Assembly: GCA_903893675.1 (NCBI GenBank)
Contig: CAITNA010000049.1
Span: 1-12,870 of the forward strand
Source: an uncultured Micrococcales bacterium
GTDB lineage: Bacteria; Actinomycetota; Actinomycetes; Actinomycetales; Microbacteriaceae
Length of the DNA stretch: 12,870 bases
Direction: 5' to 3'
The notes under the pieces are model-generated. The model was not told where the DNA came from. It ran no database searches and was given only the letters and a program-made list of their open reading frames with translations. The position numbers and the translations under genes are program-made. Below are positions 1 through 6,213 of this stretch, piece by piece; positions within the stretch are counted from its first letter, which is position 1; each line of letters starts with the position of its first letter.

Positions 1-73
1 AGGCGTTGTTGATCAGGAACGCCGAAATTGCACCGACCAGCCCAACCAGGATGAACATCCAGGCCTTGCCACC
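1..73 (-). other. Edge segment not matching SerC; hydrophobic minus-strand reading
   Basis: None of the three plus-strand frames here looks like SerC. Read on the minus strand, bases 73 to 2 give a frame containing AWMFILVGLVGAISAFL, which looks like a transmembrane helix of a transporter or other membrane protein. This could be the edge of a different gene joined to serC, but the piece is too short to name, and hydrophobic antisense readings arise by chance. Confidence 0.3.
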
Positions 74-436
74 TTGTTCTTGATGGCAGAGCAGACCGAC
101 TGGATGAACGCGAACGGCGGTCTCGCCTGGGCAGATTCGCGCACTAAGGCCTCGTCAAGGCACATTTATGACTGGGCAGAGGCAAGCAGTTTCGCGACCC
201 CGTTTGTTGCCAACCCAGAGCACCGCTCGCAGGTGGTTTGCACCATCGATTTCGATGAGTCGGTTGACGCAGCCGCTGTGGCAAAGGTGCTTCGTGCAAA
301 CGGAATCGTCGACACCGACCCTTACCGCAAGCTCGGCCGCAACCAGCTGCGCATCGCGACCTTCACCGCCACCGAACTTGGCGACGTGCAGAAGCTGACC
401 GCGGCCATCGACTTTGTAGTTTCGCAGCTGGGCTAA
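59..436 (+). CDS. serC: Phosphoserine aminotransferase, C-terminal part (5' end missing)
   Basis: SerC is a PLP-dependent class-V aminotransferase that converts 3-phosphohydroxypyruvate and glutamate to phosphoserine in cytosolic serine synthesis. About 125 C-terminal residues of the usual ~370 are present. Recognisable actinobacterial SerC blocks are ATLFLMAEQTDWM, NGGLAWADSRTKASS, RSQVVCTIDF, LRANGIVDTDPYRKLGRNQLR and the end AIDFVVSQLG. The PLP-lysine domain is absent. The frame stays open to base 2, but residues encoded by bases 2-58 do not resemble the block normally expected before PALATL (KNQTYNT in the family as I recall it), so I start the homologous part at 59. The TTG at 74 is an internal codon, not a start. 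The stop lies 6 bases before the DUF2530 gene, suggesting co-transcription. Confidence 0.85.
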   Translation, partial: PGLATLFLMAEQTDWMNANGGLAWADSRTKASSRHIYDWAEASSFATPFVANPEHRSQVVCTIDFDESVDAAAVAKVLRANGIVDTDPYRKLGRNQLRIATFTATELGDVQKLTAAIDFVVSQLG

Positions 437-442
437 CGAGCC

Positions 443-670
443 ATGCCGCTATTTCTGAACACCGAAGATCGCAAGCCTGCGCCTGAAGCGCCTAGGGTCA
501 ACATCCGCGCTGCGATCATCGTTGGACTGATCGGCTGGATTGCCGGCCTGCTATTTCTTCTTTTTGTTGAGCCTGCCCAGACGGCGTCGAAGGAAACGTG
601 GTGGCCGCTGACCTGCATCATCGGAATCGGTCTCGGACTCGTCGCTCTGTTCTTCGAGCGCGACCGCTGA
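443..670 (+). CDS. DUF2530 family two-helix membrane protein
   Basis: A 75-residue protein matching the actinobacterial DUF2530 pattern. A short charged proline-containing N-terminus (residues 1-18) is followed by a first membrane helix (about 22-42, AAIIVGLIGWIAGLLFLLFV), a short loop with the WW pair typical of the family, a second helix (about 54-70, CIIGIGLGLVALFF) and a short basic/acidic tail. Function is unknown; the protein should sit in the cytoplasmic membrane. It starts at ATG 6 bases after the serC stop with no clear Shine-Dalgarno, so it is probably translated from the serC message. Its last 120 bp, including most of helix 2, are antisense to the 3' end of the DUF3027 gene. Confidence 0.8.
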   Translation: MPLFLNTEDRKPAPEAPRVNIRAAIIVGLIGWIAGLLFLLFVEPAQTASKETWWPLTCIIGIGLGLVALFFERDR

Positions 671-1153
671 TTCTTCGCTAGCTGCTGATTCAGCAGCAGG
701 CTCTTCACTCGCATCTTCGTCGTTCGAATCTTCTGACGAATCTTCGTCGTCAATTGAATCTTCTACTTCGTCGATGTCATCGCTGTCATCTTCGTCTGGG
801 TCTTCGTCTTCGCCTTCGGCAACCTCTGCTGCGGCCTGAGCTTCGAGCTCGGCCTGAAGGGCCTTCCAGTCGGCAAGGCGATCAGCCCATGGAACCCAGT
901 CGGGTGCAAGCAGTGAAGTTTCGCCAGGAAGAAGGTTTACTTCGCTAACGCTAACGTCGTCGTCGCTGACAAACATGGTTACGTGCCACTGCCAGCCGAT
1001 GTAGCCCTTTTGGCGTGAAGCAAATTTCATGGTGATGACGTCTTCGGCTTCGTCTACGAAACCGATGAAGTCGCCGACACCAGCAATAGGTGCAGTTTCG
1101 ATCGCGGCCTGGCGGGCGCGATCGTGAAGTTGTTCTGCGGTTGGCTTAGGCAT
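551..1153 (-). CDS. DUF3027 family protein with long acidic tail
   Basis: A 200-residue actinobacterial DUF3027-type protein of unknown function. The conserved part covers about residues 1-105: a helical start (MPKPTAEQLHDRARQAA), GVGDFIGF, GYIGWQWHVTMFV, then LLPGETSLLAPDWVPWADRL. It is followed by about 60 residues dominated by Asp, Glu and Ser, and a basic tail, RFLRRRLGRLNKKKK. The acidic stretch is probably disordered. The start is the ATG at 1153, which overlaps the stop of the upstream csp gene by 8 bases; a longer frame reaching 1249 would run through csp coding sequence and is not needed. The pair is therefore probably one translationally coupled operon. The 3' end overlaps the convergent DUF2530 gene by 120 bp. 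Confidence 0.8.
   Translation of the reverse strand: MPKPTAEQLHDRARQAAIETAPIAGVGDFIGFVDEAEDVITMKFASRQKGYIGWQWHVTMFVSDDDVSVSEVNLLPGETSLLAPDWVPWADRLADWKALQAELEAQAAAEVAEGEDEDPDEDDSDDIDEVEDSIDDEDSSEDSNDEDASEEPAAESAASEESAVALEEQSDESETDSDDAGQRPPRFLRRRLGRLNKKKK
681..697. repeat. Near-perfect 8-bp inverted repeat inside the DUF3027 acidic-tail codons
   Basis: GCTGCTGA at 681-688 and TCAGCAGC at 690-697 are separated by one base. It starts 11 bases after the DUF2530 stop, so it could fold in that gene's mRNA tail, but there is no following T-run. It encodes Ala/Ser/Glu repeats in DUF3027, so codon repetitiveness alone may explain it. Confidence 0.35.
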
Positions 1154-1529
1154 CGAGCTCGTCGGCAAGCTTGCGCAACAAGGTGGCAATCTTCTTGGCC
1201 GGGGCTGGCTCAGGATGCTTTCCGCGCTTAAGGCCGCTGCCGATGCCATCGAGCAGACGAATCAGGTCTTCTACGATGATCGACATTTCGTCGGCAGGCT
1301 TGCGCGAACGCTGAGCCAGGCTGATTGGGGCTTCTAGGATGCGCACGCTCATGGCCTGCGCGCCGCGCTTGCCATCGACGATACTGAAGTCGACGCGAGT
1401 GCCTGGCTTGACCGAGGTGGTGCCTGCTGGCAGAGCCGAAGCGTGCAGGAATACCTCAGCGCCCTCATCTGATGCGATGAAGCCGAAGCCCTTGTCTTCG
1501 TCGTAAAACTTGACCTTGCCGGTTGGCAT
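1146..1529 (-). CDS. Cold-shock domain protein with C-terminal extension (CspB-type)
   Basis: A 127-residue single-stranded nucleic-acid-binding protein. The cold-shock domain occupies about residues 1-66, with the RNP1 motif KGFGFI (14-19) and RNP2 motif VFLHAS (26-31). The remaining ~60 residues form a helical extension with a proline-rich linker and the end KKIATLLRKLADELDA. Standard Csp proteins are about 66 residues; this longer form is known in Actinobacteria, where it lies near serC and XPB in several genomes I recall. The ATG at 1529 is preceded by the purine-rich AGAGGTGG, a plausible ribosome site, and further up by TAAACT, a possible -10 box. The stop overlaps the DUF3027 start (ATGCCTAA), so the two are co-translated. 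It probably acts as an RNA chaperone. Confidence 0.9.
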   Translation of the reverse strand: MPTGKVKFYDEDKGFGFIASDEGAEVFLHASALPAGTTSVKPGTRVDFSIVDGKRGAQAMSVRILEAPISLAQRSRKPADEMSIIVEDLIRLLDGIGSGLKRGKHPEPAPAKKIATLLRKLADELDA

Positions 1530-1599
1530 CTGCCACCTCTTTCTAACCTCAAAAGTTTAGCCAAAGCCACCGACCATTCCTAGGGCTTGCTTGCGCTTG

Positions 1600-1611
1600 T
1601 AGTCTTGAAAG
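1600..1611 (+). promoter_or_regulatory. Putative leaderless promoter -10 box (TAGTCT, 6 bases before ATG)
   Basis: TAGTCT at 1600-1605 fits the actinobacterial TANNNT -10 pattern. Six bases separate it from the ATG at 1612, which would put the transcription start on the A of the start codon. No Shine-Dalgarno and no convincing -35 box are seen. Confidence 0.5.
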
Positions 1612-1857
1612 ATGGCCAATTCTGAACCAAAGGTCTCGCGAGCCGAGACCACCCTCGCATTCATGGCAGCCGGCGTCGTGGGCTTCTCACTGATCGACAT
1701 GCTCGCATCCCTGCTGCTTCAGCTCATCAATGTGAAGCCATGGGTCGTCATGTTCCAGATCCCGCTTATCGGCCTTCCTATCGGTTTCCTCTTGATCATC
1801 GGCCTGCTGCTGGCCAGCATCCGCCGCCGCTCAAAAGTAAATCGCCAGCATCGATAG
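1612..1857 (+). CDS. Small two-helix membrane protein, unknown function
   Basis: An 81-residue protein. Visible features are a short polar N-terminus (MANSEPKVSRAETT), a first hydrophobic helix at about residues 15-37, a short loop with KPW, a second helix at about 44-67 (VVMFQIPLIGLPIGFLLIIG) and a strongly basic C-terminus (IRRRSKVNRQHR) that should stay in the cytoplasm. I do not recognise a named family; comparable short proteins are common in Microbacteriaceae and are usually annotated as hypothetical. It lies only 7 bases upstream of the helicase-associated gene and probably drives its transcription from the leaderless-type promoter directly before the ATG. There is no signal peptide cleavage motif. 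Confidence 0.7.
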   Translation: MANSEPKVSRAETTLAFMAAGVVGFSLIDMLASLLLQLINVKPWVVMFQIPLIGLPIGFLLIIGLLLASIRRRSKVNRQHR

Positions 1858-1864
1858 GAACTAG

Positions 1865-3634
1865 TTGTCCGACCAGTTGCGCATGGCCGCGGTGCTGCGA
1901 AAGCTCACCGACCAGCAACTAATCACGCTCGCCAAACTTCGCGGCGTAAACACCACCAACCTGCGCGACTTCTTCGACTATGCCGAAGGGCTTGCAAGCG
2001 AAAAGTCGATTCGCCTGGCACTTGCCACCTTGCCGATTGCGGCACTCTCAACTCTCTGGAACGGCCACGACAGAAAGCCGATCATCAACCACAAGACCCA
2101 GCCCGAATTGGCTGAGCTGTTGTTGCTCGACCCAGAGACCGGGCTGCTTTTCGAAACCGTCGAAAAGGTCAGCCGCGAGATGCCGGTGACTCGCCCCGAA
2201 AACGCACACATCGAACAGAGCGCGCGACCAATCGAAGACATCGACCGCGATGCCAGGATGCACATCTTTGAGATCATCCAAGCAATCACCGAAGTCGTGC
2301 TCGATCTTGAACAGCGCTTCATTCGCGAGGTGGGCAAGCGCTCGATTGGGTTGCCAGAGGTGAAGCGCCTGGCTTCTCACCTTGGCAAGGATGTTGCCTA
2401 TGCCAAGCAGGTATTCGAACTTACGCTTTGGTCGCAGGTTGCAACCATCGAAAACTCGCGCTGGCAGCTTGGACCAAATGCGCAGCTTTGGCTAACCGCA
2501 ACCGACAGTAAGCGCTGGGCGCTGCTCGCCGAAACCTGGATTCAAACCGCAAACCCAAAGGCACTTTTCAATCGATTCGAAGCCGGCGGCCCCTTCGACA
2601 GCGGAATGCTGCAAATGCCGGCCGGTGAAATGTTCTATCAACGCTTCCACTATGTCTATTGGCAGCAGGCGGCCGAGACCGAGGCTCACATCGAACGCGT
2701 AGTCAACATCGCCGAAGCAATCGGCCTAACCAGCGAAATGGCTGCCATCACCTGGTTCGAAACCCTCATCGAGGCGGGCGTCGACAAGGCTGCGAGCCAG
2801 ATGGCTGCTGGCCTTCCGCAAACCGACAAGCGCTTGATCGTGCAGGCAGACCTATCTCTTATCGCCCCGAACCCACTGCCCACCGAGGTCGAGGTCGAAC
2901 TGCGCACTTTCGCCGAAACCGAGAAGATCGGCCTTGCCTCTAGCTATCGCCTTTCGCCACTTTCGGTGTCGAACGGTCTCGAATGCGGAATGCCTATGTC
3001 GCGCATCCGTGAATTGTTAGAAGAGATGTCGGGCAAGGCGCTGCCTCAGCCGGTCGAATATTTGCTGAACGATGCCGAGCGAAAGTTTGGCAAGATCGCG
3101 GTTCAGGGCGACATCGCGCGCGGGGTTTCGATTGTGGTGAGCGAAGACAAGGTCACCCTGACTCAGCTTTACAACGACGTCAAACTGAAGCCACTCTCGC
3201 TGCACTTCAACGAGCATGGCGAGCTGGTCAGCCGCTTCGACCCTGATGTCATTTACTACTCACTTCGCGAGGCCGGCTTTGCAGCCGTGCGCATCGACGC
3301 AAAGGGCAAGGTGATTTCGCCGAAGAGCATCGCTACCCCGCAGCAGACGGCCGACGACAGCTCGCGAATTGCTGCCGACATCGCGCGCATCCGTGAAGCC
3401 GACAACAAAATCGGCAGCGAGCCAGACGATGACGATGTGCTTCGCCAGCTGCAGCTCGCTATCAAACTCAAGTCGAAGATTTCGGTGGTGCTCGACCTAG
3501 GCTCAGGCAAGCAGGTGGCCTACCTGGTCGAGCCGGTGGGCCTAGCGAACGGTCGACTTCGCGCGAAAGACCGCAAGGCCGATGTCGAGCGAACGCTGCC
3601 GATCAGCTCGATCGTCTCCATCGAACTTCTCTAA
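1865..3634 (+). CDS. Helicase-associated protein (Helicase_C_3 type), partner of XPB
   Basis: A 589-residue protein of the actinobacterial family encoded next to XPB helicase (Rv0862c-like in mycobacteria, from memory). The N-terminus is helical and begins MSDQLRMAAVLRKLTDQQL. The Helicase_C_3 signature lies at about residues 325-412 (IVQADLSLIAPNPLPTEVE ... SYRLSPLSVSNGLECGMP ... ALPQPVEYLLNDAERKFGKIAV). The last ~53 residues (SKISVVLDLGSGKQVAYLVEP to ISSIVSIELL) resemble a small beta-barrel of WYL type; that part is inference. There is no Walker A motif, so it is probably not itself a helicase. The TTG at 1865 is chosen because AGGA lies 5 bases upstream and the gap to the previous stop is 7 bases. 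The XPB gene follows after 94 bases. A role in nucleotide-excision repair with XPB is likely but untested. Confidence 0.8.
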   Translation: MSDQLRMAAVLRKLTDQQLITLAKLRGVNTTNLRDFFDYAEGLASEKSIRLALATLPIAALSTLWNGHDRKPIINHKTQPELAELLLLDPETGLLFETVEKVSREMPVTRPENAHIEQSARPIEDIDRDARMHIFEIIQAITEVVLDLEQRFIREVGKRSIGLPEVKRLASHLGKDVAYAKQVFELTLWSQVATIENSRWQLGPNAQLWLTATDSKRWALLAETWIQTANPKALFNRFEAGGPFDSGMLQMPAGEMFYQRFHYVYWQQAAETEAHIERVVNIAEAIGLTSEMAAITWFETLIEAGVDKAASQMAAGLPQTDKRLIVQADLSLIAPNPLPTEVEVELRTFAETEKIGLASSYRLSPLSVSNGLECGMPMSRIRELLEEMSGKALPQPVEYLLNDAERKFGKIAVQGDIARGVSIVVSEDKVTLTQLYNDVKLKPLSLHFNEHGELVSRFDPDVIYYSLREAGFAAVRIDAKGKVISPKSIATPQQTADDSSRIAADIARIREADNKIGSEPDDDDVLRQLQLAIKLKSKISVVLDLGSGKQVAYLVEPVGLANGRLRAKDRKADVERTLPISSIVSIELL

Positions 3635-3716
3635 CTCGGGTGCACCTTTCCAACTTGGATGCGCCCCAGCCCCTTCTCGAATAGCACGCGGCGCGCACCG
3701 GTGTCGCCCTCGGCAA

Positions 3717-3728
3717 TAGGCTAGAAGG
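3717..3728 (+). promoter_or_regulatory. Putative leaderless promoter -10 box of the XPB gene (TAGGCT)
   Basis: TAGGCT at 3717-3722 is followed by AGAAGG and then the ATG at 3729. The AGAAGG abuts the start codon and is too close to serve as a Shine-Dalgarno. The -10 to ATG spacing fits transcription starting at the ATG. Upstream, TCGCCCTCG recurs before the histidine kinase gene. Confidence 0.55.
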
Positions 3729-5363
3729 ATGACCGGCGGACCACTGATTGTGCAGAGCGACAAGACTGCGCTGCTTGAGGTCGACCACCCGCAGGCGGCA
3801 GATGCCCGCCACGAACTCGCGATTTTCGCCGAGCTAGAGCGTGCCCCCGAGCACATTCACACCTACCGAATCACTCGCCTGGGCCTCTGGAACGCCCGCG
3901 CGGCCGGCCACGACGCCGACTTTGTGCTCGGCGTGCTCGACCGCTACGCCAAGTTCGACGTGCCGAGCACCATTCGCAAAGACATTGCCGAGACCATGGG
4001 CCGCTACGGCCGCCTAGTCATTCGCCGCGATGCAACCGGCGAACTCGAGCTGGTCAGCGACCAATACCCGGTTCTAGTCGAGGCCACCAAGCACAAGAAG
4101 ATTGCCGAACTGCTCGACGGTCGCATCAGCGAGCTGGCCTTCCGTATCCAGCCTTGGGCCCGCGGTGCTCTCAAACAAGAACTGCTCAAACTCGGATGGC
4201 CAGCCGAAGACCTCGCCGGCTACGCCGAAGGCACTCCTCACGCCATTGATCTCGGCGGCAAAGACTGGGCAATCCGCGGCTACCAAGAGCAAGCCGTCGA
4301 AAAGTTTTGGCAGGGCGGCTCGGGCGTTGTCGTGCTTCCGTGTGGCGCAGGCAAGACCATCGTTGGTGCGGCAGCGATGGCAACCGCAAAGACCAACACG
4401 CTCATCCTGGTGACGAACACAGTGAGTGCCCGTCAATGGAAAAAAGAACTGATGCGCCGCACCACCCTCACCGAGGATGAAATCGGCGAATACTCGGGCT
4501 CGGTCAAAGAGATCAAGCCGGTCACAATCGCGACCTATCAAATTCTCACCACCAAGCGCAAAAACGAATACGCACACCTTTCTTTGCTGAATGCAAACGA
4601 CTGGGGTCTGATCATTTACGACGAAGTGCATTTGCTGCCTGCGCCGATTTTCAAGATGACCGCAGAGCTTCAGGCAAAGCGTCGCCTCGGCCTCACCGCG
4701 ACTTTGGTTCGCGAAGACGGCAAAGAGGGCGATGTGTTCTCGCTGATCGGCCCGAAGCGTTTCGACGCACCTTGGAAAGAAATTGAGGCGCAGGGTTACA
4801 TCGCACCTGCCGAGTGTTTCGAAATTCGCATCGACCTCGAAGAGATGGAACGTTTCGAATACGCGATGGCCAGCCAGGATGACCGCTACCGCATCGCCGC
4901 CACCTCGCCAGTCAAGATTCCGATCATCCGCAAACTGCTTGCCAAGCACGATGGCGAGCCAACCCTGATCATCGGGCAATACCTCGACCAGCTGCACGCA
5001 ATCTCAGATGCCCTGCAGGTTCCGCTGATCACCGGCGAGACCCCGGTCGACGAGCGCGAGCGCCTGTTCGAGCAGTTCCGCTCGGGGCAGCTCACCAAGC
5101 TCGTGGTCAGCAAGGTTGCCAACTTCTCGGTTGACCTGCCAGAGGCATCCGTGGCGATTCAGATCTCAGGCTCCTACGGTTCGCGCCAAGAAGAGGCCCA
5201 GCGCCTCGGCCGCCTGCTTCGCCCTAAGGCCGATGGCCGCGCCGCAGCCTTCTATACGCTCATTGCCCGCGACACTGTCGACCAAGACTTCGCCCAGAAT
5301 CGCCAGCGTTTCCTTGCAGAGCAGGGCTACGCCTACACGATTCTCGACGACTTCGCGATTTAA
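3729..5363 (+). CDS. DNA repair helicase XPB (Ercc3/Rad25 family, superfamily 2)
   Basis: A 544-residue ATP-dependent 3'-to-5' DNA helicase of the bacterial/archaeal XPB type, acting on damaged DNA in the cytosol. After an N-terminal helicase_C_3-like region (about 1-170) come the ATPase motifs: the Q-motif area IRGYQEQAV (about 182-190), Walker A CGAGKT (205-210), motif Ia VTNTVSARQW, DEVH (298-301), GLTAT (321-325) directly followed by the XPB-specific RED motif (R328-D330), ITGETPVDERE in the second RecA domain, and motif VI QEEAQRLGR (487-495). All catalytic residues look intact and the length is normal for the bacterial family. It follows the helicase-associated gene by 94 bases and appears to have its own leaderless promoter. 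It is separate from the UvrABC genes in this window. Confidence 0.95.
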   Translation: MTGGPLIVQSDKTALLEVDHPQAADARHELAIFAELERAPEHIHTYRITRLGLWNARAAGHDADFVLGVLDRYAKFDVPSTIRKDIAETMGRYGRLVIRRDATGELELVSDQYPVLVEATKHKKIAELLDGRISELAFRIQPWARGALKQELLKLGWPAEDLAGYAEGTPHAIDLGGKDWAIRGYQEQAVEKFWQGGSGVVVLPCGAGKTIVGAAAMATAKTNTLILVTNTVSARQWKKELMRRTTLTEDEIGEYSGSVKEIKPVTIATYQILTTKRKNEYAHLSLLNANDWGLIIYDEVHLLPAPIFKMTAELQAKRRLGLTATLVREDGKEGDVFSLIGPKRFDAPWKEIEAQGYIAPAECFEIRIDLEEMERFEYAMASQDDRYRIAATSPVKIPIIRKLLAKHDGEPTLIIGQYLDQLHAISDALQVPLITGETPVDERERLFEQFRSGQLTKLVVSKVANFSVDLPEASVAIQISGSYGSRQEEAQRLGRLLRPKADGRAAAFYTLIARDTVDQDFAQNRQRFLAEQGYAYTILDDFAI

Positions 5364-5453
5364 CCCTCGCCCACTCCTCGAATTAGCCCGCTTGCCGACT
5401 GCCCAGGTTTTCCTACTTTTCACGCAGGGCACTCCCAGCCTTCACCCAGCCAA

Positions 5454-5471
5454 TATGCTGAAACTGAGCCC
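5454..5471 (+). promoter_or_regulatory. Putative promoter -10 box of the response regulator gene (TATGCT)
   Basis: TATGCT at 5454-5459 lies 12 bases before the ATG at 5472. A start 6-7 bases downstream of the box would give a leader of only about 5-6 bases, with no room for a Shine-Dalgarno. This is a near-leaderless arrangement. Confidence 0.45.
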
Positions 5472-6179
5472 ATGGAAAACATCAAGGTACTGGTCGTCGA
5501 TGACGAGCCAAACATCCGCGACGTCGTTGGCAAAACCCTTCGTCACAGCGGCTACAACGTAGCTGCAGTTGGCACCGGCAACGAGGCCATCAAAGTAGCA
5601 ACCGAAGCCCAGCCAGATCTCATCGTTCTCGACGTGATGCTGCCTGACATGAGCGGCTTCAGCGTCACCCAGGCACTGCGTGCCAAGGGCATCGACATTC
5701 CAATTCTTTTTCTAACCGCCAAAGACTCTCCATCGGATGAAGTTGCCGGCCTCACCATCGGTGGCGACGATTACGTCACGAAGCCATTTAGCCTCGAGGT
5801 GCTCGTCGCTCGAGTAAAGAAGCTGGTCGGCCACAAGCTCGCAACCGAAACCTCGCCTGCCCCAACCGGCGTTATCGAGGTTGGCCCGCTTCGCCTCGAC
5901 GAGGATGGCCACGACATATTTGTGAACGACGAACTTGTCGAGTTCTCACCTACTGAGTTTGAACTGATGCGTTTCTTCATGGAGAACCCAAACCAGGTTC
6001 TGTCGAAGCAGAAGATCATCGACCACGTTTGGCACTACGACTTCAACGGAGAAATGGGAATCGTTGAGTCATACGTGTCTTACATTCGCAAGAAGCTTGA
6101 CCCACTAACCGACGAGCCGCTGATTCAAACCAAGCGCGGTGTCGGTTACAAGTTGGTAGTGCCGGGCCACAAGAAATAG
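5472..6179 (+). CDS. Two-component response regulator, OmpR/PhoB family
   Basis: A 235-residue cytosolic DNA-binding regulator. The receiver domain covers about residues 1-120: acidic pocket D10/D11, phospho-acceptor D54 in IVLDVMLPDMSGF, switch threonine T82 (FLTAKD) and invariant K104 (VTKPF). A short linker is followed by a winged-helix Trans_reg_C domain (about 136-232) with FSPTEFELMRFFMENPNQVLS, KIIDHVWHYDFNGEMGIVESYVSYIRKK in two parts, and IQTKRGVGYKLV. The recognition-helix segment GIVESYVSYIRKKLD is typical of actinobacterial PhoP/TcrX-type regulators, but I cannot name the ortholog or its signal. The cognate kinase gene begins 34 bases downstream, and the pair should work together. 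Confidence 0.95.
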   Translation: MENIKVLVVDDEPNIRDVVGKTLRHSGYNVAAVGTGNEAIKVATEAQPDLIVLDVMLPDMSGFSVTQALRAKGIDIPILFLTAKDSPSDEVAGLTIGGDDYVTKPFSLEVLVARVKKLVGHKLATETSPAPTGVIEVGPLRLDEDGHDIFVNDELVEFSPTEFELMRFFMENPNQVLSKQKIIDHVWHYDFNGEMGIVESYVSYIRKKLDPLTDEPLIQTKRGVGYKLVVPGHKK

Positions 6180-6201
6180 GCTTTCGCGCTTCGCCCTCGC
6201 C

Positions 6202-6213
6202 TAGAGTTCAAAC
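6202..6213 (+). promoter_or_regulatory. Putative leaderless promoter -10 box of the histidine kinase gene (TAGAGT)
   Basis: TAGAGT at 6202-6207 is followed by six bases (TCAAAC) and the ATG at 6214. No Shine-Dalgarno is visible. TTCGCCCTCGCC directly upstream resembles the sequence before the XPB -10 box. The kinase may therefore be transcribed from its own start as well as with the regulator. Confidence 0.5.

Noticed and set aside
665..830. Repetitive CTTCGTC-like DNA as a possible tandem repeat or CRISPR-like array
   Set aside because: It simply encodes the Asp/Glu/Ser-rich DUF3027 tail; there are no regular spacers or identical repeats.
1154..1249. N-terminal extension of the DUF3027 protein
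   Set aside because: It would overlap csp by about 100 bases; the coupled ATG at 1153 matches the family start.
4074..4997. 307-codon open frame on the minus strand
   Set aside because: It lies entirely inside the XPB helicase gene on the opposite strand and shows no recognisable domain.
5364..5453. Possible terminator or small gene after XPB
   Set aside because: No stem with a T-run and no frame with a plausible start was found in this short spacer.
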